A DNA stretch of 39,314 nt from Actinotignum schaalii. Its GTDB lineage: Bacteria; Actinomycetota; Actinomycetes; Actinomycetales; Actinomycetaceae. The stretch spans positions 1-39,314 of the forward strand of contig NZ_JARBHJ010000025.1 of the NCBI RefSeq assembly GCF_028864145.1, written 5' to 3'. The position numbers were made by a program, and so were the translations under genes. The notes beneath the pieces are model-generated. The model did no database searches. It saw only the letters and a list, made by a program, of their open reading frames with translations, and was not told where the DNA came from. The first letter of the stretch is position 1. The number at the start of each line of letters is the position of its first letter. Below are positions 33,422-39,314 of this stretch, piece after piece.

Positions 33422-34087
33422 TTAACTCTTTAGAGGAGTTGCGTCATGTTTATCCAGGTAGGGGACCTCGATAATTGCGTCATCAATTTGTACGACGCCG
33501 ACATTCCCCGCGGACAACTCTGCCATCATAGCGGCCAGGGCTGTTCCGCGCTCAGTGGATATGCGCAGTTCAACACCGTGGTCGTGGTACTCCACTTCGG
33601 GGTTGAAACCGGCGCTCGAGAAAGCCGCAACATATTTGCCGGCATCGGAATGGGGGAGGGAAGCCTGGTAACGGGGCACAATGCGCCGTTCCACCAGTTG
33701 GGCCTGGCCGAGAGCTTGGGTGACAGAATCCGAATACGCCCGCACCAGTCCTCCTGTTCCCAGCAGCGTTCCCCCAAAATATCGAGTGACTACGGCAACG
33801 ACGTCGGTAATCCCTGCGCCGAGGAGGGTGTCGAGCATGGGGCGTCCGGCGGTGCCGGAGGGTTCACCATCATCAGAAGAACGGTGTATCGGAGCACTTC
33901 CGGGGATAGACACCACGTAGGCGCTGCAATGGTGGCGGGCATCGGGGAAACGCCGCTTTTCGCCGTCAATCACGGCGCGCGCCTCCGCCTCGGTGGAAAC
34001 CCGCGCCAGCACCGTAATAAAACGAGAACGCTTGATCTCAAGTTCGGTTTCGTAGCGCGCCCCGGCCTCTAAAAGCACATCCGACAT
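33422..34087 (-). CDS. yigZ: YigZ/IMPACT family protein
   Basis: A 221-residue protein of the UPF0029/IMPACT family. The N-terminal domain contains KRSRFITVLARV, RHHCSAYV, SSDDGEPSGTAGRPML and VVTRYFGGTLLGTGGLVRAY, all family hallmarks. The C-terminal DUF1949-type domain has a ferredoxin-like pattern. Eukaryotic IMPACT inhibits Gcn2; the bacterial role is unclear, possibly nucleic-acid or ribosome binding. It is preceded by GAGAAT six bases before the ATG, close to the leaderless pattern but missing the first T. It is divergent from rpmF across a 324-base gap with repeats. Confidence 0.9.
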   Translation of the reverse strand: MSDVLLEAGARYETELEIKRSRFITVLARVSTEAEARAVIDGEKRRFPDARHHCSAYVVSIPGSAPIHRSSDDGEPSGTAGRPMLDTLLGAGITDVVAVVTRYFGGTLLGTGGLVRAYSDSVTQALGQAQLVERRIVPRYQASLPHSDAGKYVAAFSSAGFNPEVEYHDHGVELRISTERGTALAAMMAELSAGNVGVVQIDDAIIEVPYLDKHDATPLKS

Positions 34088-34411
34088 ATCGGTATTCTCT
34101 CATCACCGGTGCCTATACGGGGCGCGAGGGGCCGTTCCTGGGGTACGCGCCCCGCGGTGCTGCACCGTGCCCGCCATCCTCGCCGTGACGCACCGTGCCC
34201 GCCGTGCCGCACCGTGCCCGGCGTGCCGCACCATGCCGTGTCTGGTGACGGTGATGCTTGATATCTCACACGTGCGGTCTGGCGCGGCGAGGAGATGATG
34301 AGGTAGACTCATTCGCTGTGTGTTATTGAAGCGTCCCCAGTGATGCTGATATACACGAAGATTCGTAGCGGCTGCGCAGGGCGGCCCGGAAAGTAGAGAG
34401 GAGCGGTTGAC
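34088..34411. other. Repeat-rich intergenic region between yigZ and rpmF
   Basis: No gene is supported here. The left half is GC-rich and holds the short tandem repeats at 34161-34240. The right half (from about 34255) is more balanced and should contain the rpmF promoter, probably near the AT-rich stretch 34305-34325. SD for rpmF is GAGGAG at 34398-34403. Confidence 0.4.
34161..34240. repeat. Degenerate tandem repeat, unit GCACCGTGCCCGCCGTGCC
   Basis: About four imperfect units of roughly 19 bases follow one another; the first carries extra bases and the last is shortened. CGTGCCCGCCGTGCC (34194-34208) also occurs at 23627-23641, upstream of the Rv2466c-like gene, so this is a dispersed GC-rich element rather than a purely local expansion. 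Confidence 0.6.
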
Positions 34412-34576
34412 ATGGCAGTACCTAAGCGCAAGATGTCCCGCAGCAACACCCGCTCTCGTCGCTCCCAGTGGAAGGCCGAGCTCACCGAGCTCCAGACCGT
34501 CCGCGTGCGGGGCCGCGAAGTGCGCATCCCGCGCAAGCTGGCCAAGGCTTACAAGAAGGGGCTGCTCTCGGACTAA
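34412..34576 (+). CDS. rpmF: 50S ribosomal protein L32, cysteine-free form
   Basis: A 54-residue protein beginning [21 protein letters not shown], the unmistakable start of bacterial L32, a small protein of the large ribosomal subunit. The C-terminal half has no cysteine, so this is the zinc-independent form known from mycobacteria and relatives. The ATG is preceded by GAGGAG. It is a single-gene unit: a perfect terminator follows 24 bases after the stop. Unlike in many bacteria there is no yceD/DUF177 gene upstream. Confidence 0.96.
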   Translation: MAVPKRKMSRSNTRSRRSQWKAELTELQTVRVRGREVRIPRKLAKAYKKGLLSD

Positions 34577-34600
34577 GTCCGTGGGAAACTCAAGCTTGCA

Positions 34601-34634
34601 TACCCTCGTGAGGTTACCTCACGAGGGTATTTTT
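34601..34634 (+). terminator. Rho-independent terminator of rpmF
   Basis: TACCCTCGTGAGG (34601-34613) and CCTCACGAGGGTA (34617-34629) pair perfectly over 13 bases with loop TTA and are followed by a T5 run. It is the best intrinsic terminator in the window. Confidence 0.95.
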
Positions 34635-34750
34635 GTGTTGTAGTGCCGCCACGGGGCCACGGGACAACTCCAAGTCTGACTGCTGGCGTGCTGCCGGCAG
34701 GAGAGCGGCTGTTTTCCTAAAATGGAAGAGACACCGACGAAAGGGGCCCC

Positions 34751-37249
34751 ATGCAAACCCGTCGCTACGCCGCCATTCTTGCTGCCGCTGCCCGTCAAAA
34801 ACTCAGCCGCCGCGCCGTTCCCCACGCTAATGAGCTGCCGCGGGTAAAAGTCCACGCGGTTGCCGAGCGCGCCGTGGGGGAAACAATTGCGCGTTTCGCC
34901 GGTGGGGGCGTGGGCGGGCACGCCCCGGCCGCATTACTGCACCAACTATGCCTAGGCCCCACTCTCGATATTCTTGCCGATACGCGCCTGCCCCTGGTGG
35001 CCACCGGTGCTGTTATCACTGACCTACGGTGGGAAATTCTCAGCCCCGTACCTTTTGGCCGCCCGCTTACGGTGCGGGCATTGGTCGCCAGTTTCGAGCG
35101 CGATGATCAAGGTACGGCGCTGCGCATTGTTGCGGATATTTTGTACGACGGCGCAGTATGTTACCGGGAAAACGCCCGTTATTTGGACCGGGGCAGCACC
35201 GGGAGCCCCGCCCGCGTGCTCGGAGAAGTGCCGCAGTCCGAGGACGGCGCGCAGTCGGGGACCGGCGCATCACCCGCACCGGCAGTCCATGGCGAGCCGT
35301 CCGCGCCATCTGCGCCGTCGGCGCCGTTAGCACCGTCTTTCCCCGGCACCGTGCTGGATTTCCGTGCCGAATTCGGGGTGGATGAGAACGGGCATCTGCG
35401 CTACGCCAGTCCTTATGCCCTCGCCGAGCGGCGCTTTACCGCCACGGATGCGCGCCATTGGGCCCGCCTGACCGGAGATATCAACCCGATCCACCTCTCC
35501 GGAGCCACCGCGCGCCTCTTCGGCTTTAGCGGGGCCGTGCTTCACGGTGCCGCTACCGATGCTTGGGCCTGCGGCCAGCTCGGCGTGCGCGGGGATGCAC
35601 CGGGACGCGGGGAGGTCACTTTCCGTGCGCCCCTGGTGCTGCCCCAAAAAGTGGTGCTGCGCGCCGTCGGGGAAGAAGGCACCGTCGCCGTTGTAGAGGA
35701 ACGCACGGGCCGCGACCTCGTCCACCTGCGCTACACCAGCCCGGAATTACACGAAGCTCAGGCCGGCATCGTGCTCCCTGTCCGTGAAGGGAGACCTTCG
35801 AGCACCGCGGTTTCACGCGGCATGGTGGAAGTCTTTGCGGAGGGCGATACCGCGCTTGCCACCGCCCTTGAGGAAGCTATCCCATGGCGGCGCACGTACC
35901 GTGAGCCCTACGTGCAGCTGACCCGCATTGACGATCCGGCCCACGGGGCGCAGGTGGCGCGCACCGGATTGGACTTCGTGCACCATACGCTCACCTTGCA
36001 TGACGGTACGCCGCTAGCTGAGCTACGCCCGCGCGCGGGGGCGCCCCGGGGTGAAATTGTCCGGGGGACCACGGTGCCGTGCCCCTTCACCGTGCCTTTC
36101 CGAGGCCGGGAGATTCCGGAACACCTGCGCGGGGCAACCCGCAGGGACGCCCGCGGGGAATACGTGTACTTGAGTGGCGCTGAGCTCCTGGAGCACCTCG
36201 CGCTGTGGGAAGAGCAGGGGCGGGTGCGGCCGGGGGTGTTGACCGCGCTCACCGAGGTGGTGGAGAACCCGGAGATGATGCGTCTGGAGGGGCGCACCGT
36301 GGCGGTGCTCGGTGCCGGAGCGGAGCTTTCGCCCGCACCCACGCTGCTGGCCACCGGCGCGCGGGTGGCGGGAGTGGGGCGCAGCGAGTCGCGCCGTATG
36401 CGCACCCTCCGCGCCCGGGCTCTGGAAGCTGCCGGAGACCTGCATATTGCACCCCCGGGTTTCGGCGATGTGACCGCCGCTCCGGATGCGGTGGCAGGTT
36501 GGCTCCTCTCGCTGCCCGGTGACCTCGTGGTGGTGGATACCCTTTACGCGCCCGGATATAAATTCCTGCTGGTGGAAGCGGGAGCGGACGCCGTGCTGCG
36601 CATGGTGGGCGAAGAAAACGACGCCGCTTTTGCCTGGTACGGTTCACCTACGGATGCCTACCCGATTCCGGGGAACGACGCCGCAGCGGCTGGCGCCGCT
36701 GAACTTCCCGGCGGACGGGTCTCCCGAACGGCGATCCGCAGCTGGGCGAAACTTTCCGGGGCGCGGCCCGCTCGCGAGGGCGGCGTCGTTAATCTGCTCC
36801 AAGATATCCAGGGCCCCAATTACGCGGCCGCGAAACGCATCGGGCGATGGCGTGCCACCGTGGAACGGGAAGCCGGCCGCACTATTTCCTACACTATTGC
36901 GCCGATGTCCCGCACCGAATCAGTGCTCATTTCCCAGCCGCTGCGTGCTGGGTACGCCGGCCTGGAACGGCTGGGATACCCGCCCCTTGCCGCGGATACC
37001 GCAGCGGCTCTGCTCGCTGGTCTTCTGGTGTGGGACCTGCACCATCCGGAGGCCACTGCTTCCTCCACCAGTTTCCTGACCGACCGGGCCCTGGATGGCG
37101 GGCTCCTCTCCATTCCCTACCAGCCCAATGACCTGGCCGGGCTCGCGCTCCTGAGCGGGGCGGAGAAACTCTTCGTGCGCCACCACGGCCCTACGGCCGG
37201 GCGCTTACGGGAGCGCCCGGCCGTAGGGGATGCGTCCTCGGGCTACTGA
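34751..37249 (+). CDS. MaoC-type hydratase fused to a divergent SDR-like domain
   Basis: An 832-residue protein. Residues of about 25-150 look like a first hotdog, followed by a Pro/Ala/Ser linker at about 165-200. Residues of about 225-330 are a MaoC hotdog with the (R)-hydratase signature GDINPIHL, D243 and H248. The C-terminal part (about 510-830) resembles a ketoreductase of the short-chain dehydrogenase type: a Gly-rich turn near G521 (VLGAGAE) followed by GARVAGVGRSES, and Y691-x3-K695 (NYAAAK). The Ser expected about 12 residues before the Tyr is missing. The domain pairing recalls the ketoreductase-dehydratase steps of fatty acid synthesis or beta-oxidation multifunctional enzymes. 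GAAAGGGG precedes the ATG. It is monocistronic; the substrate is unknown. Confidence 0.7.
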   Translation: MQTRRYAAILAAAARQKLSRRAVPHANELPRVKVHAVAERAVGETIARFAGGGVGGHAPAALLHQLCLGPTLDILADTRLPLVATGAVITDLRWEILSPVPFGRPLTVRALVASFERDDQGTALRIVADILYDGAVCYRENARYLDRGSTGSPARVLGEVPQSEDGAQSGTGASPAPAVHGEPSAPSAPSAPLAPSFPGTVLDFRAEFGVDENGHLRYASPYALAERRFTATDARHWARLTGDINPIHLSGATARLFGFSGAVLHGAATDAWACGQLGVRGDAPGRGEVTFRAPLVLPQKVVLRAVGEEGTVAVVEERTGRDLVHLRYTSPELHEAQAGIVLPVREGRPSSTAVSRGMVEVFAEGDTALATALEEAIPWRRTYREPYVQLTRIDDPAHGAQVARTGLDFVHHTLTLHDGTPLAELRPRAGAPRGEIVRGTTVPCPFTVPFRGREIPEHLRGATRRDARGEYVYLSGAELLEHLALWEEQGRVRPGVLTALTEVVENPEMMRLEGRTVAVLGAGAELSPAPTLLATGARVAGVGRSESRRMRTLRARALEAAGDLHIAPPGFGDVTAAPDAVAGWLLSLPGDLVVVDTLYAPGYKFLLVEAGADAVLRMVGEENDAAFAWYGSPTDAYPIPGNDAAAAGAAELPGGRVSRTAIRSWAKLSGARPAREGGVVNLLQDIQGPNYAAAKRIGRWRATVEREAGRTISYTIAPMSRTESVLISQPLRAGYAGLERLGYPPLAADTAAALLAGLLVWDLHHPEATASSTSFLTDRALDGGLLSIPYQPNDLAGLALLSGAEKLFVRHHGPTAGRLRERPAVGDASSGY
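37189..37228 (+). repeat. Perfect 17-base inverted repeat inside the end of the MaoC-fusion gene
   Basis: Arms 37189-37205 and 37212-37228 pair without mismatch around loop TACGGG, within the last 20 codons. It may serve as an embedded terminator or mRNA stabiliser, but no T-run follows. Confidence 0.8.
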
Positions 37250-37278
37250 ACGAGGGAAGGCTGTTAGGAGCCCGAGGA
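37235..37278. terminator. Second inverted repeat across the stop codon
   Basis: TCCTCGGGCT (37235-37244) and AGCCCGAGGA (37269-37278) are perfect complements around a 24-base centre that includes the stop codon of the MaoC fusion gene. It lies between this gene and the convergent alcohol dehydrogenase gene and may act in termination for both. Confidence 0.5.
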
Positions 37279-37325
37279 CAGTTCTGGTGGTTTGAGGGGA
37301 CAGACTACATTAGTGGGAAGTTGGT

Positions 37326-38378
37326 TTAGTGGATGAGAACCTTGAGGGCGTTAGTATCCGAGGCGTGCATGAACGCCTCGTAGGCTTCCATAATGTCCTC
37401 GAAGGCGAATTCGTGGGTGACGAACTTGTCGGCGGGTAGCTTCTTCGCGGCCACCAACTTGAGCAGCATTTCCAGGGTATTGGTCGAAACCAGACCCATA
37501 GAAATATTGATATTGGCGATCCATAGCTTGTCGATCGGCAGGTTAACCGGTTTGCCGTGCACGCCCACATTGGCAACGTGGCCGCCCGGGCGCACGATCT
37601 GGAGGCAGGTATCGAAGGTAGCGGGTACGCCCACCGCCTCGATGGCGACGTCGACACCTAAACCATCGGTCAGGGCCATAACCTGCTCCTTCCAATCGGC
37701 GGAGCCGTTATTGACCGTGTGGGTGGCGCCGAAATCACGGGCGCGATCCAGGCGCTTATCATCCAGGTCAATGGCGATGACCTTGGCCGGCCCGTACAGG
37801 CGCGCCGTCATCACTGCCGCCAACCCCACGGGACCCGAGCCGATCACCGCGACAACATCGCCCGGCTTGACCTTGCCGTTTTGCACCCCAATTTCGAAAC
37901 CGGTGGGAAGAATATCGGAGAGGAGAATACCCTCCGCATCACTCACACCTTCCGGAATCTTGTACACGGAATTCTCCGCGAAGGGCACGCGCACGTATTC
38001 GGCTTGGGTTCCGTCAATCATGTAGCCGAAGATCCAACCAACGCCGGGCAGACCTTCGGGATCCATGCAGTGGGCGTACATGCCTTCGCGGCAGTAGGAG
38101 CAATGCCCGCAGGAGCTCACGCAGGAGAGAATCACCCGGTCGCCGACCTTGAGATTTGTCACGTTCGAGCCAACTTCGGTGATGCGGCCAATTCCCTCGT
38201 GGCCCAGAATGCGCCCGGGTTCCACTTCCGGGGTGTCACCCTTGAGGATGTGGAGGTCCGTACCGCAGATCGTGGTTGCTTCCATCTTGACGATGATGTC
38301 GGTGGGCTGCTGGATTTGCGGGTCGGGAACTTCTTTCCATTCCTTAATTCCCGGACCTCCGTAGACAAGAGCCTTCAT
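37326..38378 (-). CDS. Zinc-dependent NAD(P) alcohol dehydrogenase
   Basis: A 350-residue medium-chain dehydrogenase. Catalytic zinc ligands are C38 in ICGTDLH and H60-E61 in GHEGIG. Structural zinc is bound by C90, C93, C96 and C104. The Rossmann motif is VIGSGPVGLAAV, and the acidic pair IDLDD after the second strand favours NAD over NADP. It resembles secondary-alcohol and threonine-dehydrogenase-like enzymes; the substrate could be a short alcohol, butanediol or a sugar alcohol. The start at 38378 (MKALVYGGPG) has GAGGAG six bases upstream; the longer frame to 38441 does not. It is monocistronic. Confidence 0.92.
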   Translation of the reverse strand: MKALVYGGPGIKEWKEVPDPQIQQPTDIIVKMEATTICGTDLHILKGDTPEVEPGRILGHEGIGRITEVGSNVTNLKVGDRVILSCVSSCGHCSYCREGMYAHCMDPEGLPGVGWIFGYMIDGTQAEYVRVPFAENSVYKIPEGVSDAEGILLSDILPTGFEIGVQNGKVKPGDVVAVIGSGPVGLAAVMTARLYGPAKVIAIDLDDKRLDRARDFGATHTVNNGSADWKEQVMALTDGLGVDVAIEAVGVPATFDTCLQIVRPGGHVANVGVHGKPVNLPIDKLWIANINISMGLVSTNTLEMLLKLVAAKKLPADKFVTHEFAFEDIMEAYEAFMHASDTNALKVLIH

Positions 38379-38712
38379 ATTTTTCTCCTCATTGAGTAGC
38401 TCTGGTGAGTGCGGTGCCGTGACTGGCGCCACGTAACCCAATCTAGCGGGACGAAAGGCCTATGGAAAGGGTGTGCTGCGGTAAGTTGTGTAAGTTTGAT
38501 CACGCGGGTGCTTTATAAGAATTACGTGAAAATATGCGGAAAAGTCGGTGGTGTGGGGGTTGGAATGGAGTGGGGTAGGTGTTGGAGTGGGGCGTATCAA
38601 TCAAGGACGTACGTCCTGGCTGGGTTGGATTTTGCGGGAATTGTGCGGCGGAGCTGGCGGCGGCGTCGTTCGTGAAATGTGGCGAGGTGGCACTGGACGA
38701 AACGTCGCACGG
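38379..38712. other. Intergenic region between adh and tRNA-Pro
   Basis: No gene or known RNA is supported. The left part (38379-38540) is of mixed composition and should hold the adh promoter; the right part is a GT-rich, low-complexity stretch (38545-38600) and then the tRNA-Pro 3' flank, with one loose variant of the intergenic motif (GGCGTCGTTCGTG near 38663). Confidence 0.4.
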
Positions 38713-38786
38713 TCGGGACGGCGGGACTTGAACCCGCGACCCCCCGCTCCCAAAGCGGGTGCGCTACCAAACTGCGCCACGTCCCG
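38713..38786 (-). tRNA. tRNA-Pro (anticodon UGG)
   Basis: A 74-base cloverleaf on the minus strand. Acceptor arms CGGGACG and CGTCCCG pair fully with discriminator A. The anticodon stem is CCCGC/GCGGG with loop TTTGGGA, anticodon TGG followed by G37, as usual for proline. The T loop reads GTTCAAG. No CCA is encoded. Confidence 0.96.
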
Positions 38787-38969
38787 TACTGGTTGTATGT
38801 ACGTTGCCGTGCGCCGAAAACTGAAGGCTGCCGGCCGCACCTAAGCAACGTGCCTAGTGTAATAGATTCCGGCCGGCGATGCCCACGCCGCAGGAGAGTG
38901 CCATCGGAGTGGAAGTCTTGGGGGTGGGATGGTATTCTCTTCGGGTAGCGTTCGCGCAAGCGTGCGTGT

Positions 38970-39043
38970 GCGAGTGTAGTTTAGTGGTAAAACCTCAGCC
39001 TTCCAAGCTGATGATGGGAGTTCGATTCTCCTCACTCGCTCCA
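38970..39043 (+). tRNA. tRNA-Gly (anticodon UCC), CCA encoded
   Basis: Acceptor arms GCGAGTG and CACTCGC pair fully, with discriminator T and genomic CCA at 39041-39043. The anticodon loop CTTCCAA gives TCC. The T loop is GTTCGAT. A short T-run follows directly. Confidence 0.96.
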
Positions 39044-39314
39044 TTTTTCTGCGATAGCCAGGCTAAATGTTTCTCACTGCTCAGTGGCGTTTTCTATCGT
39101 GTCTTTTATTACCGTGTCTAAATAAGGAAATGGCCCACTTTTACCATAATGCTTTCAATATGTAGGTATTCTTTAATAATGATTGCACCTATGTCGTTGG
39201 GATCGGGTTAATAGACAAAAATAGTTGCTAATGACGGCGTGTCGTTAGCTCCCGATCCGGCCTTTACGGATGTTTAGACCGTCTTCCCACGGGCGCTCCA
39301 TGTTGATATGGGTA
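39044..39314. other. AT-rich tail after tRNA-Gly with nested inverted repeats
   Basis: No protein gene is supported up to the window end. The first 140 bases are strikingly AT-rich compared with the rest of the window. An outer repeat GGATCGGG (39200-39207) / CCCGATCC (39251-39258) encloses an inner hairpin 39227-39235 / 39241-39249 (one mismatch, loop GGCGT). This could be a structured RNA leader, a terminator, or the end of an element integrated near the tRNA. Confidence 0.4.

Noticed and set aside
34161-34240. CRISPR array
   Set aside because: The repeats are short, degenerate, directly adjoining and without spacers, and no cas gene is present.
38548-38948. Several reading frames across the tRNA-Pro gene, with products containing GRRDLNPRPPAPK or TAGLEPATPRSQ
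   Set aside because: These are classic false proteins produced by translating tRNA genes; the cloverleaf explains the sequence fully.
38841-39044. Minus-strand frame with RRIELPSSAWKAEVLPLNYTRT
   Set aside because: It is the antisense translation of tRNA-Gly, another well-known artefact.

Overview
The window looks like chromosome of a high-GC Gram-positive actinobacterium, most likely Actinomycetaceae or a close relative. The basis is the GC-rich codon use, an Rv2466c-like (mycothiol-type) DsbA-fold oxidoreductase, a short cysteine-free ribosomal protein L32, an LAxSG-type cell-wall sorting tail, and many leaderless starts (TANNNT, six bases, ATG). I cannot name the species.

Left end (1-7.2 kb), AT-richer and accessory: a coupled pair of tiny unknown genes, a TesB thioesterase, an MmeI-family DNA adenine methyltransferase whose N-terminal nuclease site looks degenerate, and, divergent from it, a RloC/PrrC-like ABC-ATPase anticodon nuclease. 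The last two form a candidate phage-defence pair.

Transport (7.3-12.8 kb): a TetR/MFS efflux pair with a perfect 19-base operator between them, a SulP-STAS anion transporter and a second MFS protein. Carbohydrate block (13.1-19.5 kb): MalQ, a sugar-porter MFS transporter and one uninterrupted reading frame joining a LacI repressor to a GH32 fructofuranosidase, with a strong internal ribosome binding site before the enzyme. The logic is uptake of intact sucrose or a fructo-oligosaccharide and cytosolic hydrolysis.

Middle (19.6-30.4 kb): a secreted coiled-coil surface protein broken at a G8/C8 tract (possible phase variation), aminopeptidase N, an Rv2466c-like oxidoreductase lacking the second active-site cysteine, an ABC transporter plus DesK/DesR-type two-component operon with a perfect palindrome upstream, and an M13 metalloendopeptidase.

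Right part (30.5-39.3 kb): RpiB, CysE, CysK, a TetR regulator, a YigZ/IMPACT protein, L32 with a textbook terminator, an unusual MaoC-hydratase plus SDR-like fusion, a zinc alcohol dehydrogenase, tRNA-Pro(UGG) and tRNA-Gly(UCC). Beyond tRNA-Gly the sequence turns AT-rich and carries a nested inverted repeat.

Two patterns cut across the genes: an intergenic motif GCGTCGTCGTACC (three exact copies plus variants) and a recurrent leaderless promoter layout at seven starts. No CRISPR array, rRNA gene, transposase or integrase was seen.
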